The position numbers were made by a program, and so were the translations under genes. Of a stretch of DNA of 64,000 bases, positions 9,580 through 18,471 are shown in pieces. Positions within the stretch are counted from its first letter, which is position 1. The number at the start of each line of letters is the position of its first letter. Under the pieces are notes generated by a model. That model made no database searches, was not told where the DNA came from, and saw only the letters and a list, made by a program, of their open reading frames with translations. Source of the DNA: Marinilabiliaceae bacterium (GTDB lineage: Bacteria; Bacteroidota; Bacteroidia; Bacteroidales; Marinilabiliaceae); contig JAFGBR010000008.1 in NCBI GenBank assembly GCA_016933045.1, positions 1 through 64,000 on the forward strand. The letters are read 5' to 3'.

Positions 9580-11094
9580 ATGAAATCATTAATTATAATT
9601 ATCGGGTTGTTAATCAGCATTAATACTCTTCTCTTGTCACAGCAGGTTAAGGGCATACAATCTGTAAACAGGGGCAACCACCCCGAAATGAAATGGGTTA
9701 CTCAAGATTCTTTACGTGAGGATAGTATTAGCGTTTGGCGCACCAATATCAAAGCCGAAAAGTTTCGAAAAATTGAAACTATTGTTATTTCCAATAGCCG
9801 AAATGATTCTGTTTTTTACACAGTTATTGATACAACCTTAACTGAAAAAGGCATCTATAAATACTATTTACTTCTGCATTTTAAAAATGATACTGTATTA
9901 ATGTCCGATAAAATGTACGGTCATAACATGGGCGATATACCAGCTCCTGCAATTGTTTCGGTATATGCAAAATCTCTTACCAACCGCAAAGCCATTGAAC
10001 TTAACTGGAAGCTTAATTATAATTTTACAGTTAATGCGCTGTCTTTATTCCGAAGCACTAATTATGATAATGGCTACGAGTTAATTGCTCATCTCCCCGG
10101 TAATGCCGTAAAATATATCGATGCTGTGGATATATCAAACGAAGCCTACTATTATTTTATTCAAATTCGCGATTTTTTTGGCTATCAGTTCCCGTCAGTA
10201 AGGTTTCATGGCATCTGCACGTTTGCCGAAAAATGTTTGGCACCAATTAATTTTGAAGCCGGAATGGAAAATGGAAAAGTTAAACTCAAATGGGAAGTCA
10301 TGGGAAATAATGCTTTATACTCAAGAATATATCGCAAAGCAGGTGCAAAAGGTAGTTTTATGCCTCTTCATCAGCATGGTGTAAAAAATGGAGAAAAATG
10401 CTCGTTTACCGACGAAAAATTAGGTACTTTTATAGGTGATGATGTAAGTTATTACATAGTAAATATTAGCGATGGCTTTATAAATAGCTTATCAACAGAT
10501 ACGGTTACATTCAGGTTGCATCAAGAGAGACCCATTCCGGCACCCAAGGAGTTGAATTACATCATCGACTCACTTCAAAGTGTTAGATTAATATGGACAT
10601 CATTGTCCAACAACGTTAATGTTGGCGGATACAATATTTATCGTACCGACGAAAATAAAAAACAGCAAAAACTTAATAACGAACTAATTCCGATTGAAGT
10701 GAATTACTTTGTTGATAAAACCACTGAATTGGGTAACAGCTACACCTACGAAGTTGAGGCGGTAAGTTCAACTGGTGTTCCTGGTATTGTGCGAACAAAA
10801 GTTAATGTTAGTACCATCATGCCTGAAATCGAAATGTTAATATCAATCAAACATCTTGAAAAAGGATTTCGATTAAGCTGGATTCCTCCCAAAAATATAA
10901 CTATTAAGGAGATACATATTTATCGGCAAAATGGTGAAAATAATGCGGTTCTGGTAAAAAAAGTACCCGTAACCCAAACACAGCTTGTTGATAATAACTT
11001 ATCATCCGGAGAATACCTGTATTACGCCATTGCCAAAACTGTAGATGGATCAGAAATTATTGTTAATAAGGGGATTTTAACCAAAATAGACTGA
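9580..11094 (+). CDS. Exported protein with several fibronectin type III domains
   Basis: 504 residues; the signal peptide is residues 1-20 (IIIIGLLISINTLLLSQ). The mature protein is made of consecutive modules of about 90-110 residues with FnIII hallmarks: a Trp in strand B (IELNWKLNYN, VKLKWEVMG, VRLIWTSLS, FRLSWIPPK) and a Tyr-rich later strand (YYYFIQ, YTYEVEAV, YLYYAIAK). No catalytic motif or T9SS sorting domain is visible, so it may be periplasmic or attached to a partner. It is the last gene of the three-gene island and follows the giant gene by 59 bp. The domain call is good; a role as a binding partner of the two upstream proteins is inferred. Confidence 0.7.
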   Translation: MKSLIIIIGLLISINTLLLSQQVKGIQSVNRGNHPEMKWVTQDSLREDSISVWRTNIKAEKFRKIETIVISNSRNDSVFYTVIDTTLTEKGIYKYYLLLHFKNDTVLMSDKMYGHNMGDIPAPAIVSVYAKSLTNRKAIELNWKLNYNFTVNALSLFRSTNYDNGYELIAHLPGNAVKYIDAVDISNEAYYYFIQIRDFFGYQFPSVRFHGICTFAEKCLAPINFEAGMENGKVKLKWEVMGNNALYSRIYRKAGAKGSFMPLHQHGVKNGEKCSFTDEKLGTFIGDDVSYYIVNISDGFINSLSTDTVTFRLHQERPIPAPKELNYIIDSLQSVRLIWTSLSNNVNVGGYNIYRTDENKKQQKLNNELIPIEVNYFVDKTTELGNSYTYEVEAVSSTGVPGIVRTKVNVSTIMPEIEMLISIKHLEKGFRLSWIPPKNITIKEIHIYRQNGENNAVLVKKVPVTQTQLVDNNLSSGEYLYYAIAKTVDGSEIIVNKGILTKID

Positions 11095-11196
11095 TGGATT
11101 CAAATAAATAATTTTTTTATTCTATTAAATGGTGACTTGATAGAATATCTTTAGTGAAATTATTAAATTGTTATCTTTACGGCAAATGATTTGTTA

Positions 11197-11817
11197 ATGT
11201 CAGTACTGCATTTCCCATCACGGTTGCTAGAAGCATCAGTTAATGAATTTTCGAAATTGCCTGGAATAGGTAAGAAAACTGCATTACGACTTGTTTTGCA
11301 CTTGTTAAGGCAAGATAAAACAGATGTATTTCAGTTTTCCGATACAATAAGGCTAATGAGAGAAGATGTAAAATATTGTAGAGAGTGTAATAATATTTCC
11401 GATTCTGAGATTTGTGATATTTGCACAAATGTGCATCGCGATCATCGTATTGTATGTGTTGTTGAATCTGTGAAAGATGTTATGGTAATTGAAAATACTC
11501 AGCAATACTCGGGTGTTTATCATGTGCTTGGAGGTGTTATTTCGCCTATGGATGGCATTGGCCCGGGAGATTTATTTATCGATTCATTGGAAAAGAAGAT
11601 TGAGAATGATCAAATTGATGAGATAATTTTTGCTTTGCCTACAACGATGGAAGGTGATACAACAAACTTTTATTTGTACAAGAAATTTGAAAAAAAACCG
11701 GTAAAAATTACCACAATAGCCAGGGGAGTGAGCATTGGTGATGAACTTGAATTTATTGATGAAGTTACATTAGGACGATCGTTAATTAATAGACAATTGT
11801 TTGAATCTACTTTGTAA
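11197..11817 (+). CDS. recR: Recombination protein RecR
   Basis: 206 residues. RecR works with RecO/RecF in loading RecA at single-strand gaps. The N-terminal helix-hairpin-helix ([20 protein letters not shown]) is followed by a four-Cys zinc finger (CRECNN...CDIC) and a Toprim domain ([14 protein letters not shown], then [12 protein letters not shown]). Length matches the family. An in-frame TTG exists at 11191, but the ATG at 11197 gives [12 protein letters not shown], the normal RecR start, and is preferred. A TATCTTTA sequence about 25 bp upstream resembles a -7 element. It heads a short same-strand run with the two small genes that follow. Confidence 0.95.
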   Translation: MSVLHFPSRLLEASVNEFSKLPGIGKKTALRLVLHLLRQDKTDVFQFSDTIRLMREDVKYCRECNNISDSEICDICTNVHRDHRIVCVVESVKDVMVIENTQQYSGVYHVLGGVISPMDGIGPGDLFIDSLEKKIENDQIDEIIFALPTTMEGDTTNFYLYKKFEKKPVKITTIARGVSIGDELEFIDEVTLGRSLINRQLFESTL

Positions 11818-11826
11818 TATTATAAT

Positions 11827-12300
11827 ATGAATGTAAAAAATGAATTGAGGATTATACGTGTAATCTTTTTTGCTGTATCAGTTGGCTTGTTTGTGCTTTT
11901 TCTTATTTCATATTTTCTGGTTAAGCAAAAGGGCGCATTAGTACTTTTTACTCCGGTTCAGTTGCAGTATTTTGAGTCAGTTATAATTTTGTTGTCTTTG
12001 GCTGGCATTCCGGCAAGCTATTATTATCATAAAAAAAGAATGAAACACTTGTCGCTCGAAATGAAACCTGTTGATTTATTAAAAAGTTTTAAGTCGAGTT
12101 TTTTTATAAAATTATTTTTAACAGAAGGATTAGGAGTACTCTCTTTGGTTGGTTTTATGCTGTCGGCTAATGGAACTTTTCTTGTTATTTTTGCCATTTT
12201 TATGGTTGTTATTATTATAAATTACCCATCATATTCCCGAATTGCCGATGATATGCAAATTTCGGAGAGTGAGTTGTTTAATACGAAAAGATTAGATTAA
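11827..12300 (+). CDS. Small multi-pass membrane protein, unknown
   Basis: 157 residues with about four hydrophobic segments (about 14-34, 48-65, 92-110, 113-131) joined by short polar loops; the C-terminal 20 residues are soluble and acidic. No family was recognised. It starts 9 bp after recR, and its stop codon shares one base with the start of the next gene, so the three are likely one transcript. No function can be given. Confidence 0.6.
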   Translation: MNVKNELRIIRVIFFAVSVGLFVLFLISYFLVKQKGALVLFTPVQLQYFESVIILLSLAGIPASYYYHKKRMKHLSLEMKPVDLLKSFKSSFFIKLFLTEGLGVLSLVGFMLSANGTFLVIFAIFMVVIIINYPSYSRIADDMQISESELFNTKRLD

Positions 12301-12743
12301 TGATTATTGCTGTTGATTTTGATGGTACCATAGTTGAACATAAATATCCTGCCATAGGAAAGGAACGTACTTTTGCTTTTGAAACGCTAAAATCACTTCA
12401 GAAAAAAGGACATCAATTAATATTATGGACTTATCGTAACGGAAAAGAACTTGATGATGCTGTTGAGTATTGTCGTAAAAACGGGGTTGAGTTTTATGCT
12501 GTTAACAGTAATTTTCCCGAAGAGGAATTTAATGAGTCGATTAGTCGTAAAATATTGGCTGATGTATATATTGACGATAGAAATATAGGTGGTTTTATGG
12601 GATGGGGTGAAATTTGGCATATCTTAAATCAGGATGCGTCTGCTGATGACATTTTAAATTATAAAAATCAATATCGAAAGGCAAAACGAAAAACTTTATG
12701 TGGTTTTATTCAATCATTATTTTGTAAAGAAGATGAGTTTTGA
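12300..12743 (+). CDS. HAD-superfamily phosphatase (BT0820-like)
   Basis: 147 residues. The N-terminal VDFDGTIVEH provides the nucleophile and general acid Asp pair (D6, D8) of HAD phosphatases, with a Thr-containing motif II region (LILWTYRNG) and an acidic motif IV (DVYIDDRNIGG). The protein is short and has almost no cap, as in the small Bacteroides hydrolases typified by BT0820. The substrate is unknown; small phosphosugars are likely. The ATG overlaps the upstream stop codon (TAATG), indicating translational coupling. Confidence 0.8.
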   Translation: MIIAVDFDGTIVEHKYPAIGKERTFAFETLKSLQKKGHQLILWTYRNGKELDDAVEYCRKNGVEFYAVNSNFPEEEFNESISRKILADVYIDDRNIGGFMGWGEIWHILNQDASADDILNYKNQYRKAKRKTLCGFIQSLFCKEDEF

Positions 12744-12901
12744 CGGATGTTTTTGATTTAGAAAATTATGTATGTAATTAAATGTGTTTTTTATTGAATA
12801 AAAAACATAATTAATGAACCATTCAAAAAAGATAATTTATTAATTTAACACAATTAAATATTTTGCATAGTTTAGTAAATAAAAGCATTAAATCATATCT
12901 A

Positions 12902-14515
12902 ATGAAACGTTTATATTTTAAAGGATTATCATTGGTCGTTTTGTTGTTTGTATGTATTACATTAACAGGACAGAAAAACGACATTAAAAAAATTAAAAGT
13001 AATGTCCAGGGACTTATAGAAAGAGAAGATTTTGAAAATGCATCTGTTCAATTAAATGATGCAATAAAAAACAACCCCAACGATAAAGAGTTAAATCTGT
13101 TGCTGGGAATAACTCTTTTAAGTATGGATGGGCACGAGAAGGAAGCTGTTGAACAGTTAGAAATAGCTCGTGATGCTTTTAAGATGAAACAAAAGAAAAA
13201 TGATAATGCTATTAAAGCCAGATTTTATTTGGGGCAGGCTTATCATTTAAATTATCAGTTTGATGAAGCCAATAAAATTTTGGAGAAATTAAAGTCTGAT
13301 GTGCCATCAAAGCAAAACGAATTGCTTTTTCAAATTGAGAAAGAATTGCGTTACAATAATAATGCTATTGAATTGAAAAAAAATCCGGTAAAATTTAAAA
13401 TTACAAACCTGGGTTCAACAATTAATACACCTTACGATGAGCACAGCCCGGTTGTTTCAGCCGATGAAGAGATGCTGGTATTTACATCTAATCGCGAAGG
13501 AACCGGTGATACTAAAACTCCCGATGGATTGTTTTACGAAGATATTTATGTATCTCATTATAGATCAAAAAGCTGGACTCCGGCTCAAAATGTAGGTAGT
13601 TATATTAATACAGAGGGAAATAACGCAACAATTAGCATTAGTGCCGATGGTAAAACGTTGTTTGTTTATATGCACGATGGGGTATCAGGCGATATCTATA
13701 AAAGTGAGATGACTTTTGATGGATGGACTGTTCCTGAAAAGTTTCCTAAACCTATTAACTCGCAATATAGTGAAACTCATGCTTCTATTACATTGGATGA
13801 ATCTATCATATTTTTTTCAAGTGACAGGCCTGGTGGTTTTGGAGGTAAAGATATATACATGTCCCGGAAATTGCCTAACGGCGAGTGGGGTAAAGAGATT
13901 AACCTGGGATCTGAAATAAATACAGAAGGCGATGAAGAGAGTCCGTTTATTCATTTAGATGGTAAAACTTTATATTTTTGTTCTACTGAACATAACTCTA
14001 TGGGTGGATACGATATATTCAAAACTGAGTTAACTGATAGTGCTACATGGAGTAATCCTGTTAATATTGGCTATCCGATAAATACTCCTGATGATGATTT
14101 ATTTTACATTCCTACTGCAAACGAACAAAGGGTTTATTTTGCCAGCAGACGAGCTGGTGGCGAAGGTCGATCTGATATATATCTTATTGAGTTTGATGAA
14201 AGCGACCCTCGTTCGCTTGGTGTTGTGGCTGGATATATTTTTGATGAAAATAAAAAGCCTTATGGAAATGTAACTATTACCTTAACTGATAATAGAACGG
14301 GCGAACTGTTAGGTTATTACAGACCAAATCCTGTAACCGGTAAATATGTTATGATTATTCCTGCTGGTAATAGTTATGAAGCAAAATACCAAATAACCTA
14401 TAAAACAACAGATGAAACTATTGTTAAAACTTTCGATTTGTCAGGAAGAGGAAGTTATGGGAGTGGAAACTGGGCTACTTATTTAGATGCAATAGTTATT
14501 GGGGCTGATAATTAA
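12902..14515 (+). CDS. Exported TPR + PD40 beta-propeller protein (paralogue 1)
   Basis: 537 residues from the ATG at 12902; a TTG 39 bp upstream is in frame, but the ATG begins a clean signal peptide (MKRLYFKGLSLVVLLFVCITLTG). After it come TPR-like helices (about 30-150), then a WD40-like PD40 propeller (about 175-440) with repeats such as DEHSPVVSADEEMLVFTSNR and FSSDRPGGFGGKDIYMS, then a short carboxypeptidase-regulatory-like domain (about 450-530). This is the front part of the PorE/PG1058 architecture, but the OmpA-like peptidoglycan-binding domain usually at the end is missing. A role at the cell envelope, possibly T9SS-associated, is inferred from architecture. A paralogue follows 155 bp downstream. 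Confidence 0.75.
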   Translation: MKRLYFKGLSLVVLLFVCITLTGQKNDIKKIKSNVQGLIEREDFENASVQLNDAIKNNPNDKELNLLLGITLLSMDGHEKEAVEQLEIARDAFKMKQKKNDNAIKARFYLGQAYHLNYQFDEANKILEKLKSDVPSKQNELLFQIEKELRYNNNAIELKKNPVKFKITNLGSTINTPYDEHSPVVSADEEMLVFTSNREGTGDTKTPDGLFYEDIYVSHYRSKSWTPAQNVGSYINTEGNNATISISADGKTLFVYMHDGVSGDIYKSEMTFDGWTVPEKFPKPINSQYSETHASITLDESIIFFSSDRPGGFGGKDIYMSRKLPNGEWGKEINLGSEINTEGDEESPFIHLDGKTLYFCSTEHNSMGGYDIFKTELTDSATWSNPVNIGYPINTPDDDLFYIPTANEQRVYFASRRAGGEGRSDIYLIEFDESDPRSLGVVAGYIFDENKKPYGNVTITLTDNRTGELLGYYRPNPVTGKYVMIIPAGNSYEAKYQITYKTTDETIVKTFDLSGRGSYGSGNWATYLDAIVIGADN

Positions 14516-14670
14516 TAATTGGGTTTAGATTTTTCGCATGGATAATAATATTTAAACAGTTGTAAAATAATACCATAACTTTTAAACTAAGTTGCAAATT
14601 GATCATTTTTTTAAGTAATTTGTTTAAAGCAATTTTGTTTTAATGTACTTTATATAAATCCTTACCTAAA

Positions 14671-16614
14671 ATGAAGAAAACTGTTTTTTTTGCATGCGTG
14701 TTTATATATATAATTATACAAACCACAGTCTATTCTCAGTCTAATAAAAAAGAATTATCGAAAATTTATTCAGAAGCAGTGGCTTATGCAGAAGATAAGA
14801 ATTATCATGAAGCTATAAGTCTTTTAAAACGGTTGGTTTCAGAAGATCCGGAAAGACCTGAGGTTTTATACTACCTTGGTTATTGTTATTTGAATTGCAC
14901 CAATGGAGCCGATTCGGCTGTGATTTTTTTTCAAAGAGGATTGATGGTTTTACCTGAAGCAGATCGAAATAGTAGTTTAGGTGTTGATTTACAATATTCC
15001 GTTGCAAAATCATATCATTTACAAATGAAATTTGATCAGGCAATTGATGAGTTTGAAAAACTATTGTTAATCATTCCGGATGAAGATGTGGAGATGCAAG
15101 ATCGTATAAAACGCGAAATAGAAACATGTAGTAATGGAAAGGAATTGGTTAATAAACCTGTTAAACTTGAAGTCGTTAATCTTGGCGACGCAATAAATTC
15201 GGGTGATGATGATCATAGCCCTCTTATCTCGGCCGATGGAGAATTGATATTTTATACAACCCGTCGTGAATCTGAATATAATGAGTTATTGCCCGATGGT
15301 CAGTATAGTGAAAAAATATTCTATTCGAAAAAAACAGGTGATAAGTGGACGAAAGGTGATATTATTAGTAAGCTGTTTCGTAAGGATGGGCACGAATCGT
15401 GTGTTGCGTTGTCGGCCGATGGACAGGAATTGTATTTGTACCGTAATGATATTGAAGGTCGTAATTTATACGTTTGCTTATATGATGGATCTAGCTGGTC
15501 GGAACCAACTAAATTACCTAAACCAATCAACTCAATTTACGATGAAACTCATGTTACTTTAAGTCCCGATAAATCTGTAATGTATTTTACAAGCAGCAGA
15601 CCCGGAGGTTATGGCGGATTGGATATTTACGAAGTTCGTCGTTTGCCAGATGGAAAGTGGGCTTCTCCTAAAAACTTAGGGTCTGAGGTTAATACAAAAT
15701 ATGATGAAGAGACTCCAATGTTACATCCCGATGGAAGAACTCTTTATTTTGCATCTGAAGGGCATAACTGCATGGGTGGTTTTGATATTTTTATTAGTCG
15801 TATTCAACCCGATAGTATATGGAGTAAACCAGTAAATATGGGATATCCGATTAATACTCCCGATGATGATTTCTTTTTTGTCCCAACTGTTTCATATAAT
15901 CAGGCTTATTATGCTTCGTCGCGTTTTGAAGATAATCATGGAGGCATGGATATTTATTTGGTACAGTACGAAGAACCAGTGGAAAATAGATTGGCTGTTT
16001 TAAAAGGAACAATACAAAGTGAAAATGATGCGCCAATTGAAACAGTACGTGTTTTTGTGTTCGAAAAAGAGAGTGGTGATTTAGTTGGTCAGTATTGTCC
16101 ACATGCAGGAACCGGAAAATATGTGATGATTTTAGAAGCTGAAAAGATTTATGAATTAAAATATTCCGGAGAAGGGTTTGAAGATTATGTGGCTAATTTG
16201 CCTGTTACCCGAAACATGACTTATTCTAATCTTCAGGCAGCAAAAAAAGTTGATGATGTAACAATGGCTTCTATTGTTAAAGAAGAGCCAAAGCAAACAA
16301 CTGATGTTGCAGTTAGTGATGTTAAACCATTAGATGCAAATGATGATATACCTTATTATACCGTACAGATTTTGACTTTAAATAAGCCGGTTATTTCGTG
16401 GGAAGATGCATTCAAGGGTTTAGATACAACATTGGTTAAAGAATACAAGTGCAAAAATAGTATGTATCGTTATGCTTATGGCCTTTTTAAAGGGTATAAA
16501 GCTACTTTAAAGGTCAAAGAGGAGGTGTTAAAGGTGTCTCCGTTTTCAGATTCATTTATTCGTGATGTTAAACAATATGACGATTTGATAGAAACTGCCG
16601 ATGATAAAAAATGA
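14671..16614 (+). CDS. Exported TPR + PD40 beta-propeller protein (paralogue 2) with SPOR-like C-terminus
   Basis: 647 residues with the same order as its upstream neighbour: signal peptide (1-22), TPR helices (about 30-150), PD40 propeller (about 170-430, for example TSSRPGGYGGLDIYEVR) and a regulatory-like beta domain (about 445-520). It adds a C-terminal domain (about 560-640): YYTVQILTLNKPV, then YRYAYGLFKGYKAT, then FIRDV. That pattern resembles SPOR-type peptidoglycan-binding domains. The order is shared with PorE-type proteins except that SPOR would replace OmpA as wall anchor. It arose by duplication with the preceding gene. The last 14 bp overlap the start of the acetyltransferase gene. 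Domain calls are good except the SPOR call, which is moderate. Confidence 0.72.
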   Translation: MKKTVFFACVFIYIIIQTTVYSQSNKKELSKIYSEAVAYAEDKNYHEAISLLKRLVSEDPERPEVLYYLGYCYLNCTNGADSAVIFFQRGLMVLPEADRNSSLGVDLQYSVAKSYHLQMKFDQAIDEFEKLLLIIPDEDVEMQDRIKREIETCSNGKELVNKPVKLEVVNLGDAINSGDDDHSPLISADGELIFYTTRRESEYNELLPDGQYSEKIFYSKKTGDKWTKGDIISKLFRKDGHESCVALSADGQELYLYRNDIEGRNLYVCLYDGSSWSEPTKLPKPINSIYDETHVTLSPDKSVMYFTSSRPGGYGGLDIYEVRRLPDGKWASPKNLGSEVNTKYDEETPMLHPDGRTLYFASEGHNCMGGFDIFISRIQPDSIWSKPVNMGYPINTPDDDFFFVPTVSYNQAYYASSRFEDNHGGMDIYLVQYEEPVENRLAVLKGTIQSENDAPIETVRVFVFEKESGDLVGQYCPHAGTGKYVMILEAEKIYELKYSGEGFEDYVANLPVTRNMTYSNLQAAKKVDDVTMASIVKEEPKQTTDVAVSDVKPLDANDDIPYYTVQILTLNKPVISWEDAFKGLDTTLVKEYKCKNSMYRYAYGLFKGYKATLKVKEEVLKVSPFSDSFIRDVKQYDDLIETADDKK

Positions 16615-17128
16615 TGGTGTTATTCTTCGTGCTGTTGAACCTGCTGATATAGATCTGTTATATCTGTGGGAAAACCAGATGGAGATATGGATTGTGAGTA
16701 ATACCATTACCCCTTTTTCTAAGCATCAACTTGAGAGATATGTTAAACTAAGTGCATTGGATGTGTTTCAGTCGAAACAGCTTAGGTTGATGATTGATTA
16801 TAAAGAATCAACAACAGGGAGTGAAACTGTTGGAATGATTGATCTTTACGATTTTGATCCATATCATCAACGCGCTGGTGTGGGTATTATGATTCATCAA
16901 AAATACAGGCAAAGGGGAATAGCTGTTGTTGCGTTAAGGTGTTTTGTCGATTATTGTTTTAATACGTTGAGTCTTCATCAGCTTTATTGTTCAATTTCTT
17001 CCGATAATAAAATCAGTCAAAAGCTTTTTGAAAATGCTGGTTTTAAATTAATTGGTATCCGTAAGGAGTGGTTAAAAACAGCATTGGGATTTGTTGATGA
17101 ATACCATTATCAATTATTAAAAGTATAG
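16601..17128 (+). CDS. GNAT-family N-acetyltransferase
   Basis: 175 residues. The central acetyl-CoA-binding region reads AGVGIMIHQKYRQRGIAVVAL, matching the R/Q-x-x-G-x-G/A loop of GNAT enzymes, followed by LYCSISSDNKISQKLFENAGFKLIG, the usual motif B of RimJ/RimL-type members. The substrate is not predictable: a protein N-terminus, polyamine or small amine are all possible. The start lies inside the end of the upstream gene (14-bp overlap), which implies co-translation. Confidence 0.85.
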   Translation: MIKNDGVILRAVEPADIDLLYLWENQMEIWIVSNTITPFSKHQLERYVKLSALDVFQSKQLRLMIDYKESTTGSETVGMIDLYDFDPYHQRAGVGIMIHQKYRQRGIAVVALRCFVDYCFNTLSLHQLYCSISSDNKISQKLFENAGFKLIGIRKEWLKTALGFVDEYHYQLLKV

Positions 17129-17139
17129 TTTAATAAGTA

Positions 17140-17592
17140 TCACTCTAACATTTTAAATTCCGGTATCTCTGGTATAAATGAATAAGAGTTGTTTTTATAA
17201 TCAATTATGGCGCAATAGTGGTTAACCCCATTTGTGAGCAGGAAGTAGTTAGCATTTAATGACATGTTGTATCTGGCTGCCTGATCAAATACTTTTTGGT
17301 CGATTGTTACAGACGGAGCTTTACATTCAATTATCATTTTGGGTATTCCTGTTTTTGAATAAATAACTATGTCGGCACGTTGACTAAGTCTGTTAACTTT
17401 TACTGATGCCTCAACAGCCATCAAGGAAACAGGATATAATTTTTTTTCGTTTAAGTATTTAATAACATGTTGTCGAACCCATTCTTCGGGGGTTAATGCA
17501 ATATATTTTTTACGAACGATATCGAAAATGAGATCTCGGTTTGTATTATGCTTTATGCGAAACTGATATTTTGGAAAATTGAGTTCAACCAT
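17140..17592 (-). CDS. Stand-alone HsdR-N-like (PD-(D/E)xK) protein
   Basis: 150 residues from the ATG at 17592; a longer reading to 17685 would overlap the divergent gene and starts with residues unlike the family. The sequence matches the type I restriction enzyme R-subunit N-terminal domain family HSDR_N_2: PEEWVRQHVIKYL near the start, then RADIVIY and MIIECKAP, which supply the Asp and the Glu-x-Lys of a PD-(D/E)xK nuclease core. There is no helicase domain, and no hsdM or hsdS nearby. Such single-domain proteins are common in Bacteroidota and their job is unknown; a DNA-repair or defence nuclease is possible. It converges on the acetyltransferase gene. Confidence 0.8.
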   Translation of the reverse strand: MVELNFPKYQFRIKHNTNRDLIFDIVRKKYIALTPEEWVRQHVIKYLNEKKLYPVSLMAVEASVKVNRLSQRADIVIYSKTGIPKMIIECKAPSVTIDQKVFDQAARYNMSLNANYFLLTNGVNHYCAIIDYKNNSYSFIPEIPEFKMLE

Positions 17593-17675
17593 GTGAGCAA
17601 ATAAACTTATTTTTATGGTAAAAGTTCTCTCAGAACCTATATTTTTATCAAAAAAAATAACTAAAATATATTCTC

Positions 17676-18452
17676 GTGAAAACAAAAGAAGAAATTGTTG
17701 AGAATTGGTTGCCTAGATATACAGGGAGAGAGTTAAATAAATTTACACGCCATGTATTATTGACAAACTTTACCCATTATGTTGAAATGTTTGCCCAAAA
17801 GTACAATGTACCTATTTTAGGGCTTGATAAGAATATGCCTAATGCATCGGCCGATGGTATAACTATAATAAATTTCGGAATGGGAAGTCCTAATGCTGCT
17901 ACTGTGATGGATTTATTAAGTGCGATAAAACCCGAAGCGGTTTTGTTTTTAGGTAAGTGCGGTGGATTAAAAGAAAAAAATAAATTAGGCGATTTAATTT
18001 TACCTATTGCCGCCATTAGAAGTGATGGTACATCGAACGACTATTTGCCTCCCGAAGTACCTGCACTGCCTGCGTTTAGCTTGCAACGTGCTGTTTCATC
18101 GTGTATTGTTGACCGTGGGCTTGATTACTGGACAGGAACAGTTTTAACAACTAATAAAAGGGTTTGGGAGTACGACGAGCGTTTTAAAAAGTATCTTCGT
18201 AAAACAAGAGCTATGGCAATCGATATGGAAACGGCTACAATTTTTTGCGTTGGCTTTTACAATTCAATTCCTTCGGGTGCTTTATTGTTGGTTTCCGATC
18301 AGCCTATGATTTCAACCGGAATAAAAACTGATATTAGCGATAAAAAAGTAACCGAAAAGTTTGTGGATACCCATTTGAATGTAGGTATTGAATCGATGAA
18401 AGAGTTAATTAATAAAGGAGAATCAGTTCGTCACCTGCGGTTTAATAGTTAG
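17676..18452 (+). CDS. amn: AMP nucleosidase (short form)
   Basis: 258 residues. It hydrolyses AMP to adenine and ribose 5-phosphate. It shows the nucleoside phosphorylase fold motifs: FGMGSPNAATVMDLL for phosphate binding, LFLGKCGGL, and AIDMETATIF, the Met-Glu purine/ribose-binding element. It is the compact Bacteroidetes form without the long N-terminal domain of the E. coli enzyme. The start codon is GTG at 17676, chosen because MKTKEEIVENWLPRYTG is the conserved N-terminus and no ATG is available before it. It is divergent from the HsdR-N-like gene with an 83-bp promoter gap and is followed by holA at 19 bp. Confidence 0.88.
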   Translation: MKTKEEIVENWLPRYTGRELNKFTRHVLLTNFTHYVEMFAQKYNVPILGLDKNMPNASADGITIINFGMGSPNAATVMDLLSAIKPEAVLFLGKCGGLKEKNKLGDLILPIAAIRSDGTSNDYLPPEVPALPAFSLQRAVSSCIVDRGLDYWTGTVLTTNKRVWEYDERFKKYLRKTRAMAIDMETATIFCVGFYNSIPSGALLLVSDQPMISTGIKTDISDKKVTEKFVDTHLNVGIESMKELINKGESVRHLRFNS

Positions 18453-18471
18453 TAATTTTGGATATAGAAAT

